DNA of 56,013 bases from Rhabdochlamydiaceae bacterium (GCA_019752555.1 JAIELY010000027.1:1-56013); one strand, 5' to 3'. Positions 1 through 10,521 are shown, counted from the stretch's first letter. The notes: a model not told the origin generated them from the sequence alone. Translations and numbers: made by a program.

Positions 1-72
1 CGATCCTGTCGCATTGCAAATCATCCGATAATCACCGCCTCTTAACTTGGACCTGTATCCCAATTCCAACTT

Positions 73-101
73 TTGAAGTTGTTTGGGCATAAAAATATTA
101 T
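73..101 (+). promoter_or_regulatory. Putative sigma-70-type promoter of clpC
   Basis: TTGAAG at 73-78 and TATTAT at 96-101 are separated by 17 bases, close to the vegetative consensus. Transcription would start near 108, giving a leader of about 70 nt before the clpC ATG at 176. The first 72 bases of the window hold nothing I can identify. I see no clear CIRCE element. Confidence 0.5.
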
Positions 102-175
102 TATCACTTATTTGCCAAAAAAGGGTTCAAGTCTTATTATCGGGAAAGGGTCACTTCATTCATAAAGGATGTCAT

Positions 176-2695
176 ATGTTTGATAAATTTACAAATCGCG
201 CCAAACAGGTTATTAAGCTCGCTAAAAAAGAAGCACAGCGCCTGAACCACAATTATCTTGGGACAGAACACGTCTTGCTTGGACTCCTCAAGCTAGGGCA
301 AGGGATTGCTGTCAATGTCTTGCGCAATTTTAACCTCGATTATGAAACCGTGCGCTCTGAAGTGGAACGGATGGTGGGATTTGGCCCTGAGATCCAAGTT
401 TATGGAGACCCTGCGCTCACAGGAAAGGTAAAAAAAGTTTTTGAGTTTGCAAACGAGGAGGCTTCGAGCCTTAACCATAATTACGTGGGCACTGAGCATC
501 TTCTTTTGGCTCTTTTACGTCAAAATGACGGTGTGGCAGCTCAAGTCTTAGAAAATCTGAACATCAATTTAAAAGATATCCGCAAGGAAGTTTTAAAAGA
601 GCTAGAAACCTTTAATTTGCAATTGCCGCCGATGAGTGTTTCGGGGGGAACGCCGAACAGCTCTTCTAAGTCTCAGGACAAAAATCTCTCGTCCGATAAA
701 ATGCCGGCTCTCAAAGCCTATGGGCACGATTTAACAGAGCTCTGCAGAGAAGGGAAACTCGATCCTGTCATCGGCCGTAAAGAAGAAGTGGAGCGGCTGA
801 TTCTGATCCTATGCCGCCGTCGTAAAAATAACCCCGTGCTGATCGGAGAGGCAGGGGTTGGTAAAACGGCAATTGTCGAGGGTCTTGCGCAAGCCATTGT
901 CAAAGGGGATGTGCCAGATCACCTCGCTAAAAAGAAACTCATTTCTCTTGATCTAACTCTCATGATTGCCGGAACAAAATACCGGGGGCAATTCGAAGAG
1001 CGGATCAAAGCTGTGATGGATGAGGTCAAAAAGCATGGCAACATCCTGTTATTTATCGATGAGCTGCACACAATAGTGGGTGCGGGCGCTGCAGAAGGTG
1101 CGATCGATGCCTCTAATATTCTTAAGCCGGCGCTCTCGCGGGGAGAGATCCAATGCATTGGCGCAACGACAATTGATGAATACCGCAAACACATCGAAAA
1201 AGATGCTGCGCTAGAGCGCCGTTTCCAAAAGATTTTAGTCGCGCCTCCTTCTTTAGAGGAGACGATTGCCATTTTGCTCGGACTTAAAGAAAAGTATGAA
1301 AGCCATCATAAGTGTATCTATACTGATGCTGCAATCAAGTCTTCGGTTTATCTCTCGGATCGCTACATCACGGGGCGTTTTCTTCCGGATAAAGCGATCG
1401 ATCTTCTCGATGAAGCGGGAGCCAAAGCGCGCATTGCGATGATGCACCAGCCGCAGGATATCACGAAAAAAGAAGCAGAGATGGAAGCCATTCGCCTTGC
1501 AAAAGAGGAGGCGATCAGCAAACAGGAATATGAAAAAGCAGCGAAACTGCGCGATAAAGAAAAAACATTGCGTGAAGAGCTTCAGAAATTTGTTTCCGAA
1601 TGGGAAAACAATAAGGAAGAACATCAGGTGATTGTCGATGAGGAAGAAGTTGCTAATATCATCGCTAAAATGACTGGCATCCCGTTAACGCGTTTAACTG
1701 AAGGGGAAACTTCAAAAATCTTAAAGATGGAGGAGATCTTAAAAGATCAAATCATCGGGCAAGATGAGGCAATCGGCATTGTCTGCAGAGCGATTCGACG
1801 CAGTAGAGCGGACATCAAAGATCCCAATCGACCGATTGGCGCATTTCTTTTCCTCGGGCCTACAGGGGTTGGAAAAACGCTGCTTGCAAAACAACTTGCG
1901 ATCAACATGTTTGGAGGGGAAGATGCCCTTATCCAGGTTGACATGTCCGAGTACATGGAGAAATTTGCGATTAGCCGGATGACAGGATCGCCTCCAGGAT
2001 ATGTGGGACACGAGGAAGGGGGGCAGCTCACCGAACAAGTGCGCCAGCGTCCTTATTGCGTTGTTCTCTTTGATGAGATCGAAAAAGCGCACCCGGATGT
2101 AATGAACCTGCTGCTTCAGATTTTAGAAGAGGGAAGGCTCACAGACTCGTTTGGCAGGAAGATCGACTTCCGCAATACGATTATCATCATGACATCGAAC
2201 TTAGGAGCCGATCTCATCCGCAAGTCGACAGAGGTGGGTTTTGCGGTGCAAGAAGGGATGCTCGATTATAAAGGGATGCAGGAAAAAATCGAAAGCTCGA
2301 TGAAAAAGACCTTTAAACCGGAATTCATCAACCGTATTGACGGGGTTGTGATTTTCCGTCCGCTCGATCGCGCTCACCTTTTCAATGTGATCGAACTCGA
2401 AGTGAAAAAAGTGCAAAAACGTTTGGCGCGCAAGCAGATCTCGATTATTTTAGACGAGAAAGCCAAAGAATATCTCGTGCAAAAAGGATTTCAGCCCGAA
2501 ATGGGCGCGCGTCCTTTGCGCCGCGTGATCGAACAGTATCTAGAGGACCCTCTTGCAGAAAAGCTGCTGCTTAATCCTGGAAAAGGAGGTCATTGGCTCG
2601 TTTCTGTGGATAATGACAAGCTCCATTTCATCGAAGCAGAACCCCCTCAAGAAAATGCTAATCTGGCAACGGCAACACCTATGGATGGAGCCTAA
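176..2695 (+). CDS. clpC: ClpC-type AAA+ protease ATPase
   Basis: This is the unfoldase partner of ClpP, which unfolds and feeds substrates for cytosolic proteolysis. The 839-residue product has an N-terminal double Clp repeat ([13 protein letters not shown] and later [15 protein letters not shown]), Walker A GEAGVGKT near residue 224, a UVR-like segment ([11 protein letters not shown]) near residue 452, and a second Walker A GPTGVGKT near residue 561 with [10 protein letters not shown] as Walker B. The reading frame is open from 83, but I chose ATG 176: it follows AAGGA at good distance, and MFDKFT is the usual ClpC N-terminus. Length fits chlamydial ClpC. It appears monocistronic, with a promoter at 73-101 and a terminator at 2721. 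In Chlamydia clpC also lies close to mnmA. Confidence 0.97.
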   Translation: MFDKFTNRAKQVIKLAKKEAQRLNHNYLGTEHVLLGLLKLGQGIAVNVLRNFNLDYETVRSEVERMVGFGPEIQVYGDPALTGKVKKVFEFANEEASSLNHNYVGTEHLLLALLRQNDGVAAQVLENLNINLKDIRKEVLKELETFNLQLPPMSVSGGTPNSSSKSQDKNLSSDKMPALKAYGHDLTELCREGKLDPVIGRKEEVERLILILCRRRKNNPVLIGEAGVGKTAIVEGLAQAIVKGDVPDHLAKKKLISLDLTLMIAGTKYRGQFEERIKAVMDEVKKHGNILLFIDELHTIVGAGAAEGAIDASNILKPALSRGEIQCIGATTIDEYRKHIEKDAALERRFQKILVAPPSLEETIAILLGLKEKYESHHKCIYTDAAIKSSVYLSDRYITGRFLPDKAIDLLDEAGAKARIAMMHQPQDITKKEAEMEAIRLAKEEAISKQEYEKAAKLRDKEKTLREELQKFVSEWENNKEEHQVIVDEEEVANIIAKMTGIPLTRLTEGETSKILKMEEILKDQIIGQDEAIGIVCRAIRRSRADIKDPNRPIGAFLFLGPTGVGKTLLAKQLAINMFGGEDALIQVDMSEYMEKFAISRMTGSPPGYVGHEEGGQLTEQVRQRPYCVVLFDEIEKAHPDVMNLLLQILEEGRLTDSFGRKIDFRNTIIIMTSNLGADLIRKSTEVGFAVQEGMLDYKGMQEKIESSMKKTFKPEFINRIDGVVIFRPLDRAHLFNVIELEVKKVQKRLARKQISIILDEKAKEYLVQKGFQPEMGARPLRRVIEQYLEDPLAEKLLLNPGKGGHWLVSVDNDKLHFIEAEPPQENANLATATPMDGA

Positions 2696-2720
2696 AGCCT
2701 TAAATAGAGCATCCTTTAAA

Positions 2721-2754
2721 GGCGCACGAGAGATCCTTCTCTCGTGCGCCTTTT
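2721..2754 (+). terminator. Rho-independent terminator after clpC
   Basis: Perfect 13-bp stem (GGCGCACGAGAGA pairing with TCTCTCGTGCGCC) with a TCCT loop, followed directly by TTTT. It lies 25 bases after the clpC stop. Confidence 0.92.
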
Positions 2755-3043
2755 GCATTAATCACTCTTCTTACGCAGAATAAAACTGCAAAAACAGAAT
2801 CTTTTTTTATCACAGAAGACACTCCCTTAAAAAAAAATCATCTTTTTTTTCGCCAGCTGAAGCACCCTGTTCAAAAAACACCTGTTTTCTCTATGGAAAA
2901 TCGGATAATTCACACAATCATTTCCTCTTATCTCACCTGTCGTTTTTCAGTAAATACTCATCTATTTTCATTTTTTTTCTTGCGCGTAAATTCCCAAAAA
3001 AAATATTTTGAGCTCAAGTAGAACTCCTTACCAAGGTGTAGAG
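2755..3043 (+). other. AT-rich gene-free leader before the porin gene
   Basis: No ORF with a ribosome site is visible. The stretch has long A and T runs (for example around 2828-2850 and 2971-2979). Such AT-rich upstream DNA is common before highly expressed outer-membrane protein genes. The best promoter candidate is listed separately at 2980-3009. Confidence 0.4.
2980..3009 (+). promoter_or_regulatory. Possible promoter of the MOMP-like gene
   Basis: TTGCGC at 2980-2985 and TATTTT at 3004-3009 are 18 bases apart and follow a T-run. The implied leader is about 28 nt. Matches are moderate, so this is only the best candidate in the gap. Confidence 0.3.
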
Positions 3044-4135
3044 ATGAGCAAAGCGAAATTAATTGCATTAACAACATTAGCATGCGGAAGCATGGCATCT
3101 TTAGTTGCAGATCAACCTGCAAATAAAGGAACAGCAAATGGAAACGGCAGCTCAGCACAGAGCTATGTCATCACTCCAAGCGCACAACCAGTCGTTGAAG
3201 GAGATGCTGACTTCTTCTTTACCGCTGACTTCATTTGGTGGAAACCAAACCAAGAAGGCTCTAGCGTAGCATTTACAGGATTTTCACCTGATGGCGTAAC
3301 AAACGCTTCTCATGGTCATGTCCTCAACCCACATTTCCAATTCGAGCCAGGCTTTAAACTGGGCGTTGGAACAACAATGAAACATGACACTTGGGATCTA
3401 TACCTCAATTGGACATGGTTCCGTTCTGAGAACGTTAAGTCTCACCACCACACAAAGAGCAGCGAAAGCGTATTTACAGACCTACGCTTCTCTGATACAG
3501 GAAGCAACGAGCCTCGCATTTGGGCTGTTCAAGAAGCTGAAACACGCTGGAACATGCACTTCAATGTGATCGACTTAGAATTAGGACGTAACTTCTGGAT
3601 CAGCAAGTACCTAACTCTCCGTCCACACTTCGGCTTAAAAACAGCTTGGATTCACCAGAACCAGAACACAGAGTTTGAAGGCGTTGCATCAACTGGCATC
3701 GCTTCTTTAACATCTGTTGCAGAAGCTGAAATCAAAATGCACCAGCACTACTGGGGCTTAGGTATCCGCACTGGTTTGAATACATCTTGGCACTTTGACA
3801 GAAACTGGAGCATCTACGGCGACTTCGCTCTTGCTGCTCTCTGGACAGACTATGACAACTCTCGCAGAGATGAGTTTGAGTCTACACAAGGCGGAACAGA
3901 CCTAGTGACATACAGAGGCAAAAGCGATCTACACACAATTGAACCTGTGTTAGAAATCGGCTTAGGCTTGATGTACCAAACATGGTGGCACAATGATGAC
4001 TACCAGTTCACAATCGCAGCAGGTTGGGAAGAACAAGTATGGTTCAACCACAACCAAAACATCAACATCAGCTCTCACAGAAACGGCAACTTCACTCTCC
4101 AAGGGTTGACTGTGAAAGTTGGATTTGAATTCTAA
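3044..4135 (+). CDS. MOMP-like outer-membrane porin
   Basis: Predicted 363-residue outer-membrane beta-barrel protein of the MOMP-like type that is expanded in Simkania and Waddlia. The N-terminus MSKAKLIALTTLACGSMASLVA is a signal peptide, cleaved near ADQ. The mature part alternates aromatic and polar residues (FFFTADFIWW, WDLYLNWTWF, FQFEPGFKLGVG) and ends in LTVKVGFEF, a terminal Phe typical of BAM substrates. It has almost no cysteine, unlike Chlamydia MOMP. ATG 3044 is preferred over an in-frame codon at 3008 because AAGGTG precedes it and the signal peptide starts there. The gene has its own terminator. A distant relative lies at 47316-48416. The family call rests on composition and motifs; a pore function is inferred. 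Confidence 0.72.
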   Translation: MSKAKLIALTTLACGSMASLVADQPANKGTANGNGSSAQSYVITPSAQPVVEGDADFFFTADFIWWKPNQEGSSVAFTGFSPDGVTNASHGHVLNPHFQFEPGFKLGVGTTMKHDTWDLYLNWTWFRSENVKSHHHTKSSESVFTDLRFSDTGSNEPRIWAVQEAETRWNMHFNVIDLELGRNFWISKYLTLRPHFGLKTAWIHQNQNTEFEGVASTGIASLTSVAEAEIKMHQHYWGLGIRTGLNTSWHFDRNWSIYGDFALAALWTDYDNSRRDEFESTQGGTDLVTYRGKSDLHTIEPVLEIGLGLMYQTWWHNDDYQFTIAAGWEEQVWFNHNQNINISSHRNGNFTLQGLTVKVGFEF

Positions 4136-4169
4136 GATCTCAATCTCTGATCTTGGAAGAATCTATAAG

Positions 4170-4198
4170 CCACTCTCCTCGCGGAGAGTGGTTTTTTT
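4170..4198 (+). terminator. Rho-independent terminator after the porin gene
   Basis: 9-bp stem CCACTCTCC / GGAGAGTGG with a TCGC loop, then seven T. It lies between the porin gene and the convergent MORN gene. Confidence 0.92.
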
Positions 4199-4215
4199 GT
4201 TTCAATGCTCTATTT

Positions 4216-7071
4216 TTAAGAAGGTTTAGGAGGCGAAAAGATAAGGCTAGTAACCGTTGCTTTCCATGTATCATTGGATCTTCTGCTCTCTTTCTCTATC
4301 CACTTACCCATTTCCCATTTACCTCTGTAGCTCACTCCAGCATCACGGAAAACCATCCTCCCCTTTCCATGTTTTTTATCCTCTTTCCATTCTCCATGAT
4401 AACAATTCCCGTTTGCATAGTAATAAGACCCTTCACCGCTCTTTTTTCCATGCTCCCATGGACCATTGTATTCTTCTGCCCAATAATCATCTGGTTCTTT
4501 ATCAAAAACAAGTTTTCCGGCTCCGTGTTTTAACCCCTTTTCGAAAGAGCCGGTATAGGTAGTTCCACCGCATCGCAGAACTCCCTTTCCCTGGTATTGA
4601 TCATCCACCCATGGTCCCTTATAGTAGTCTTTTCCATTAGCGAACGTATAAGTTCCTTCCCCATGACGCTTAGCATTCTCCCATGCGCCGGTGTAAACAG
4701 AACCATCGGAATAAGTCCACGTTCCTTGGCCATTGGGTTTGCTATTGAGCCAATTTCCATCGTAAGAATATTTGTGAAGAAGGCTTGTGAATTTTCCCTG
4801 GCCTTGCCTTTTTCCATGGGAATAGGCGCCATGATATGTATCCCCATTTTCAAAGGTGTAAAGACCCTGTCCATGAAATTTAAAGTCAGCGTCCCATTCC
4901 CCGACATACGTATCTCCATTCGCAAACAAGATCGTTCCTTGAGCTGCAGGAACACCGTTTGTCCAAGTGGTCTTGTAAGTCACTCCATTACGGGTAATTA
5001 TTCCAGCACCATGCTTCTGATTATCGGACCAACTTCCTTGATAAGTGCCTTCCGTGGGATGAGTCGAGACTCCCGCTCCGCTTCTTTTGCCCTCTACCCA
5101 ACTTCCTTGATAAGTTTTAGCGCCTTCCATATAGGTACCCTGTCCATGAAGTTTTCCACGTTTAAAAGTTCCATGAAATGTTGCCGCGCCACTAGTAGCA
5201 GTTCCCAAATGATGAAGCATCCCGCGTTTAAAATGTCCAGAATAGGTAACGCCTTGATGAGTTCTTAATGTTCCACGACCTTGAGGAAAAAACTGCTGAG
5301 AATGGAATTTCCCTTCGTATTTATCCCCGTTTTGATAAACGATTGTCCCCTTAGAGGCGCTGCCCTCTTTCCATTTTGCCGTTATTTTTTTCCCGTTCGC
5401 ATGAATTGTTTTGGTGCCCTCCCCATGAGGAATGCCGACTAGGGTTCCATTTTGCCTGCTAAAGGAAATTTTCCCAACATACCGGTCTTGATTCAGATAG
5501 AGGATGGTCCCTTCCTCAGGCGGTTTTCCATGTTCCCATATCCCGCTATAGGCAAAGGTATTATTAACACTTCTCCAGGTTCCCTGGCCATGAGGCAACC
5601 CCTCAAGGGTGCTTCCTATATACACCTCACCCGTTTGCAAAGAGATTTGTTTTTCGTTGGGCTGAGCCGTATCTGTCCAGGCTCCGCTCATAACAGTTCC
5701 ATCCGCTAAACGCATGACGCCAGCACCCGGCCCTTGCGGCTGTTGGTTGTGTATAGGACCAACATATTGATGCCCTCTTAGCGTATAATGAATGGTTCCT
5801 TGAGTAGGGGCTTGTCCATTGTGCCACAATCCCGTGATCGTCTTTTGAGCGGGGTGATCAAACGTCAATGAACCCATCCCCTCTCGCACTCCCTCCACAT
5901 ATTGCCCCTCGAAGGTATCTCCATTAATCTTTACAGAGATCGCTCGACCATGAACACGGCCCTCTTTAAAAGATCCTGTAATACGCGTACCCTCTTCTAA
6001 TAGTAACGTTCCTTCACCGTTTGGGATACCTTCTACAAGATCTCCTGTGTAAGTGCCCTCTGGCAAATTTAAAGGATTGCCTGCTGAAAAACGCAACTCT
6101 CCACGATTTGGCGCTTTGCCATGTTCAAAGACGGCTTTTAAACAAACTCCCGTCACCTTAATCGTTCCAGGACCATGAAAAAGCCCCTCATCATCAAGAG
6201 GACCGATATATTCTCTTTCGCCCTCAGCCTCTGCCAAATGCTCAATCTCAGCCTCTGCCAAATGCTCAATTACCCTCATTTGACCTGGCTGTTCTGTTTC
6301 TTCGATCGAAATCTCTCTTCTTGTTCCATCTGTGAGTACCTTGACCCCTTGTCCAAAAGGTTTTCGATCGCGCCAGGGTCCTTCGAAAGAACGCCCGTCT
6401 TGGAATACAATGACGCCTTGAGTAGGTTCAGTATCCTCCTCCCAGACACCTCGATAAGTTGGACCTTTATGAACAGATAACGCACCCTCTCCATGCTTTC
6501 TACCTGCATCCCACGCACCTACATAGGTGTACTGTTTGGGCACGATTTGAGTCGCCTGTCCAGAGGGAAGTCCGTCCACAAACGTTCCTTCCACAGATGA
6601 GCCATCTGAAAAAGTCATTTTACCAAGTCCATGCGGCTTTCCATCGAGCATTTGTCCACGATAGGTTCTCTCTTTAAAATAGCGCGTTCCCAACCCGCTT
6701 GGCGTCCCCTCTTGGGTTGGACCTTCATAGAGAAGCTTACCGGATGCGACATGTCTGAGTTGATCTTTTTCAGCAAGTGGATCCGCCCCTTGCAATGTCC
6801 TCACAAGAACCGCTCTTGCATCGGGTTTGTCTTTTCTAAAAGGATCTTGCACCTGGCTTGAAACAACGCGAAGACTTGAGGGGTTCAGTTGCGTCTGTGC
6901 TTCAATAGAAGCTGCTTGCTGTTGCAATCGCGCATTTTGTTCTGCAATGAGCTGATGTGCTCCATGGATAGCTGTTTGTAAATCAGAGAGCTGTCCAGCT
7001 TGTTTGTCTATAAGATCCTGTAGATCTTTGAGGGTAATTTTTGGTCCTGAACTAGAAAATATGGATGCCAT
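4216..7071 (-). CDS. Giant MORN-repeat protein
   Basis: The 951-residue protein has about 70 N-terminal residues rich in Leu/Gln/Ala (DLQDLIDKQAGQLSDLQ and on), likely coiled coil, and then roughly 30 MORN repeats of about 23 residues of the form YxGxWxxGxxHGxGxxxxxxG that run to the C-terminus. A short direct repeat (EHLAEAE, twice) sits near residue 270. No signal peptide or membrane segment is visible. MORN arrays bind lipids or proteins and are common in eukaryotes; an effector or host-membrane role in an intracellular bacterium is inference. ATG 7071 follows AGAGGT. Its promoter candidate is at 7144-7173. Confidence 0.9.
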   Translation of the reverse strand: MASIFSSSGPKITLKDLQDLIDKQAGQLSDLQTAIHGAHQLIAEQNARLQQQAASIEAQTQLNPSSLRVVSSQVQDPFRKDKPDARAVLVRTLQGADPLAEKDQLRHVASGKLLYEGPTQEGTPSGLGTRYFKERTYRGQMLDGKPHGLGKMTFSDGSSVEGTFVDGLPSGQATQIVPKQYTYVGAWDAGRKHGEGALSVHKGPTYRGVWEEDTEPTQGVIVFQDGRSFEGPWRDRKPFGQGVKVLTDGTRREISIEETEQPGQMRVIEHLAEAEIEHLAEAEGEREYIGPLDDEGLFHGPGTIKVTGVCLKAVFEHGKAPNRGELRFSAGNPLNLPEGTYTGDLVEGIPNGEGTLLLEEGTRITGSFKEGRVHGRAISVKINGDTFEGQYVEGVREGMGSLTFDHPAQKTITGLWHNGQAPTQGTIHYTLRGHQYVGPIHNQQPQGPGAGVMRLADGTVMSGAWTDTAQPNEKQISLQTGEVYIGSTLEGLPHGQGTWRSVNNTFAYSGIWEHGKPPEEGTILYLNQDRYVGKISFSRQNGTLVGIPHGEGTKTIHANGKKITAKWKEGSASKGTIVYQNGDKYEGKFHSQQFFPQGRGTLRTHQGVTYSGHFKRGMLHHLGTATSGAATFHGTFKRGKLHGQGTYMEGAKTYQGSWVEGKRSGAGVSTHPTEGTYQGSWSDNQKHGAGIITRNGVTYKTTWTNGVPAAQGTILFANGDTYVGEWDADFKFHGQGLYTFENGDTYHGAYSHGKRQGQGKFTSLLHKYSYDGNWLNSKPNGQGTWTYSDGSVYTGAWENAKRHGEGTYTFANGKDYYKGPWVDDQYQGKGVLRCGGTTYTGSFEKGLKHGAGKLVFDKEPDDYWAEEYNGPWEHGKKSGEGSYYYANGNCYHGEWKEDKKHGKGRMVFRDAGVSYRGKWEMGKWIEKESRRSNDTWKATVTSLIFSPPKPS

Positions 7072-7112
7072 GAAACCTCTTACATCTGTAAAACTTAATT
7101 TAACTTTAGCGC

Positions 7113-7132
7113 ATCAACTAAAACACGTTGAT
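7113..7132. repeat. Inverted repeat in the leader of the MORN gene
   Basis: ATCAAC (7113-7118) and GTTGAT (7127-7132) are perfect 6-bp arms spaced by 8 bases, inside the predicted 5' leader. It may form a weak hairpin or be a binding site. Confidence 0.3.
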
Positions 7133-7143
7133 TTGGGTCGGAG

Positions 7144-7173
7144 AATATAAGAGGGAAGTTAAAATGAAGTCAA
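7144..7173 (-). promoter_or_regulatory. Putative promoter of the MORN gene
   Basis: On the minus strand TTGACT (7173-7168) and TATATT (7149-7144) are separated by 18 bases. The predicted leader is about 65 nt. Confidence 0.55.
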
Positions 7174-7197
7174 CACATTACAAAAAACATCAAATGC

Positions 7198-9762
7198 TTA
7201 GGTATACTGTGTCCTTTTTTTCTTTTTAAAATGAATCTTATCTTTCCAGGATTCATAATTATAAAATGCCTTCTTAGCCACCTCGACCAAAAGCACATAG
7301 AAAGCGAGAATGGCAGCGATGACGTAATAAAACCCAAGTGGAATGGGCTCAAGACCAAATAAAGGCGCAAGAGGGGTGTAGGGAAGAGCGATCGCAATTA
7401 AGATACTGCCAATGACAGAATAAATTAAATAAGGACTAGGTCGAGATTGGAAAAAGGGTTTGCGCGTGCGGATGACAAGTACGATGAGAGCAGCTGAAGC
7501 GATCGATTCGAGAAACCAACCGGTGCGAAATTGACCCTGCGGCGCTTTTAGCACATACAAGAGAACAACAAAGGTGATCCAATCGAAAATAGAGCTGATC
7601 AACCCGAAGACGACCATAAACCGCTTAATGAATTTAAGGTCCCATCTCACAGGGCGCTCAAGCACATCGGCATCCACCCTATCTGTCGCTATGGTCATTT
7701 CTGGGAAGTCGGTAAGTAAATTCATCAAAAGAATTTGCTTGGGCAATAAAGGCAGAAAAGGGATGAGCACCGAAACACCTGCCATGCTAAACATATTCCC
7801 AAAATTGGCGCTTGTCGCCATAAAAATGTATTTCAGCGTGTTAGCAAACGTCTTTCTTCCCTCTTGCACGCCATGCAGCAGCACTTTCAAATCTTTTTTC
7901 ATTAAAACGATATCGGCAATTTCTTTGGCGACATCCACTGCTGTATCGACAGAGATCCCGACATCTGCTGTATGCAACGCTGTTGCATCATTGACCCCAT
8001 CTCCCAAAAAACCGACGATATGTCCCGCTTTGCGCAAGGCAAGGATGATCCTCTCTTTTTGGTTCGGTTCAATTTCAGCAAAAAGATCGATCATCTCTAC
8101 TTTCTTAATTAAAGCCGTATCGCTGATCTTGCGCATCTGTGAGCCGGTAAGAATCTGATCTTCTGAGAGTCCCACTTGAGCTGCTAGGTGGGCGGCGCAT
8201 AAATGATGATCGCCTGTAATGATTTTTAATCTCACTCCAGTCTGATGCAATTGCCAAATGATCTCTTTAACTCCAGGCTTTGGAGGATCAAAAAAGAGCA
8301 AAAAGCCTGCAAAATGCATCTGCTCTTCATCTTGAGATTTGATTTGCTGTTTTTCTAAAGGCTTCGTGCAAAGCCCGAGCACGCGAAATCCTTTTTGACT
8401 ATAGGCTGCAAAACGCTCTTGAAGCTGCTGCTTTATCTCATTGATTGGAACAAGGCCTCCTGCCTTTGTTTTTGCTTGCGTGCAAACAGAAAGGATCTCT
8501 TCAAAAGCTCCTTTTGTAATGAGGATGGGGTTTTGTTCTTCTTGAGCGACAATACTGATCCGTTTGCGCACAAAGTCATAGGGGATCTCATCCCGTTTTT
8601 TCCAGTGGGAGATTTCAAGGGTTTGCTTATGAAGAATGGCTTGATCGATTGGATTTGTATAACCGGTTTGGAAAAAGGCGTTGAGATAGGCTAGTTTAAA
8701 CACCTCATCTGATGAAGTTCCCTCGATATCTAAAGCGCCCTCAAGCTCAATCACACCTAAGGTTAATGTTCCGGTTTTATCGGCGCAAAGAACGTCCATG
8801 CTTCCAAAATTCTCAATGGATGAAAGGCGTTTAACAACGACCTTGTCTTTAGCCATTCTGCGAGCGCCATGAGACAAATTAATGCTGATAATTGCAGGAA
8901 GAAGCTGCGGGGTCAACCCGACTGCAAGAGCTAATGCAAAAAGAAATGATTCAAGAAATGGACGGTGCAAATAAATATTAAAAGCAAAAATGGCAATCAC
9001 AAGCAAGAGCGTGACCTCCATTAACAAATATCCAAAATGGCGTACCCCATTTTCAAAAGCTGTTTCCGGAGGACGAAATTTTAACCGCTCTGAGACTTTA
9101 CCAAATTCTGTTTGCCTGCCGGTCTGAATCACAAGAGCTTTAACGATGCCGCTGATCACATGTGTTCCCATCCATAAGCAATTGGTGCGTTTGGATAAGG
9201 GAGTCTCAGAGGGTAAAATCCCCTCTTGCTTTTCCACATGAAACGTTTCGCCGGTTAAAGCCGCTTCATCGACAAAGCAATCTTTTGAAGATAGGATAAG
9301 GCAATCCGCAGGCACAACATCTCCTGCGCTTAGGATAACAAGGTCTCCTGGGACAATTTGCTCGACAAACAGCTCGTAAGATTTGCCCTCTCTTAAGACT
9401 TTTGTATGGATACGCACAAGCTCTAGCAATTTGGCAACCGCTTGAACAGCGCCCTTCTCCTGAAAAAAGCTCAACGTTCCACTGATGGCTATGATAAGAA
9501 AAATGATGAGTGCATCTGTCCGATCTTTTAACGAAACAGAGAGGATCGCTGCAGCAAGAAGCAGCAAAATTAAAGGACTTTTAAACTGGGAAATAAAGAG
9601 GCCGAAAAGGGTATGTTCGCTTCGTTGTGAAAGACGATTTTTTCCGATCCGCTTGAGTCTAACGCGCGCCTCTTTTTCTAAAAGCCCACTCTCTGAAGAG
9701 CGGAGCTTTTCTAAGAGTTCATTTTGGGAATGATGCCAGAAAGCAAAATTGTTGTGATTCAT
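7198..9762 (-). CDS. mgtA: Mg2+-importing P-type ATPase (MgtA/MgtB type)
   Basis: The 854-residue P3B-type ATPase moves Mg2+ across the inner membrane. Visible signatures are the actuator motif ALTGET, phosphorylation site DKTGTLT, hinge GDGVNDATALHTADVG, and about ten membrane segments, with the last four in the C-terminal 200 residues (FDWITFVVLLYVL and following). It is slightly shorter than enterobacterial MgtA. AAGG precedes ATG 9762, and the upstream permease stop lies only 9 bases away, so it is the last gene of a three-gene operon (hydrolase, TauE-like permease, ATPase). Why these three are linked is unclear. Confidence 0.9.
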   Translation of the reverse strand: MNHNNFAFWHHSQNELLEKLRSSESGLLEKEARVRLKRIGKNRLSQRSEHTLFGLFISQFKSPLILLLLAAAILSVSLKDRTDALIIFLIIAISGTLSFFQEKGAVQAVAKLLELVRIHTKVLREGKSYELFVEQIVPGDLVILSAGDVVPADCLILSSKDCFVDEAALTGETFHVEKQEGILPSETPLSKRTNCLWMGTHVISGIVKALVIQTGRQTEFGKVSERLKFRPPETAFENGVRHFGYLLMEVTLLLVIAIFAFNIYLHRPFLESFLFALALAVGLTPQLLPAIISINLSHGARRMAKDKVVVKRLSSIENFGSMDVLCADKTGTLTLGVIELEGALDIEGTSSDEVFKLAYLNAFFQTGYTNPIDQAILHKQTLEISHWKKRDEIPYDFVRKRISIVAQEEQNPILITKGAFEEILSVCTQAKTKAGGLVPINEIKQQLQERFAAYSQKGFRVLGLCTKPLEKQQIKSQDEEQMHFAGFLLFFDPPKPGVKEIIWQLHQTGVRLKIITGDHHLCAAHLAAQVGLSEDQILTGSQMRKISDTALIKKVEMIDLFAEIEPNQKERIILALRKAGHIVGFLGDGVNDATALHTADVGISVDTAVDVAKEIADIVLMKKDLKVLLHGVQEGRKTFANTLKYIFMATSANFGNMFSMAGVSVLIPFLPLLPKQILLMNLLTDFPEMTIATDRVDADVLERPVRWDLKFIKRFMVVFGLISSIFDWITFVVLLYVLKAPQGQFRTGWFLESIASAALIVLVIRTRKPFFQSRPSPYLIYSVIGSILIAIALPYTPLAPLFGLEPIPLGFYYVIAAILAFYVLLVEVAKKAFYNYESWKDKIHFKKKKRTQYT

Positions 9763-9771
9763 AGGGACACC

Positions 9772-10521
9772 TTAAAAAAAGAACATCGCAATACCACATG
9801 CACTCACTGTAACAAGGGTGATTCTCCGAATCCACTTCGCATCGTGTTTCATTTGAAAACGCCCTCCCAAATACTCTCCAAGGCCATCTGAAATCATGAG
9901 AGCTAGCATAAGACGCCAGTCGACATACCCATGCCAAAGAAACAAAATAGACGAACTCAGCGCGCTTCCAAAATTGGCCAGTTTCCGCACAGGCGCAGAG
10001 GAAAGAAAGCTCTTATCATAGTTAAAAATAAGAAGATACGCAAATAAGATCCCAGAGCCTCCCACAAACGCTGCAATCACTCCAATTAAGAGGGTCGCAA
10101 AAAAACCTATGATCTGTTTGCTCAGCGTCATTTGATGATGCATCGCCACAATGCCAAGATTGCGATTAAGCAAAAAAATGCCGCCTAATACTAATGTGAC
10201 AACGCCCAGGGTCTTTTTCAACATGCTGGCATCAATAACAGAGACGATTTCTGCACCGATGACGCCTCCTATCAACGACGGCACAAACAAACGAAGAGCC
10301 AGCATCCAATCGACATTTTTTGCTCCCTGTTGCTCGATAATCGAGACGGCTCCTGCAATGCGCGAGAAGAGATTTGCCACGCGGAATGTCCCAAGAGCAA
10401 TTGTCGGAGGAAATCCAAACAGGATCAGAATGGGACGGGATAATAACCCGACACCGCCGCTAACAACGCTTAGAAAAGCGACAGCAAAGATCAGCGGCAT
10501 TAACCAAAATAATTTATCCAT
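9772..10521 (-). CDS. TauE/SafE-family (TSUP) membrane permease
   Basis: The 249-residue polytopic protein has about eight hydrophobic helices arranged as two halves (FAVAFLSVVSGGVGLLSRP at the N-terminus and FFATLLIGVIAAFVGGSGI in the second half). The GG-containing repeated motif is typical of TSUP transporters, which move small sulfur- or carbon-containing anions; the substrate here cannot be told. I chose ATG 10521, whose A is shared with the TAA stop of the hydrolase (TAATG), a sign of translational coupling. The frame is open 9 codons further upstream. Confidence 0.8.
   Translation of the reverse strand: MDKLFWLMPLIFAVAFLSVVSGGVGLLSRPILILFGFPPTIALGTFRVANLFSRIAGAVSIIEQQGAKNVDWMLALRLFVPSLIGGVIGAEIVSVIDASMLKKTLGVVTLVLGGIFLLNRNLGIVAMHHQMTLSKQIIGFFATLLIGVIAAFVGGSGILFAYLLIFNYDKSFLSSAPVRKLANFGSALSSSILFLWHGYVDWRLMLALMISDGLGEYLGGRFQMKHDAKWIRRITLVTVSACGIAMFFF

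Noticed and set aside
83-175. N-terminal extension of ClpC
   Set aside because: The added 31 residues have no match to ClpC and no ribosome site, and the predicted promoter lies inside them. ATG 176 has AAGGA and the family N-terminus.
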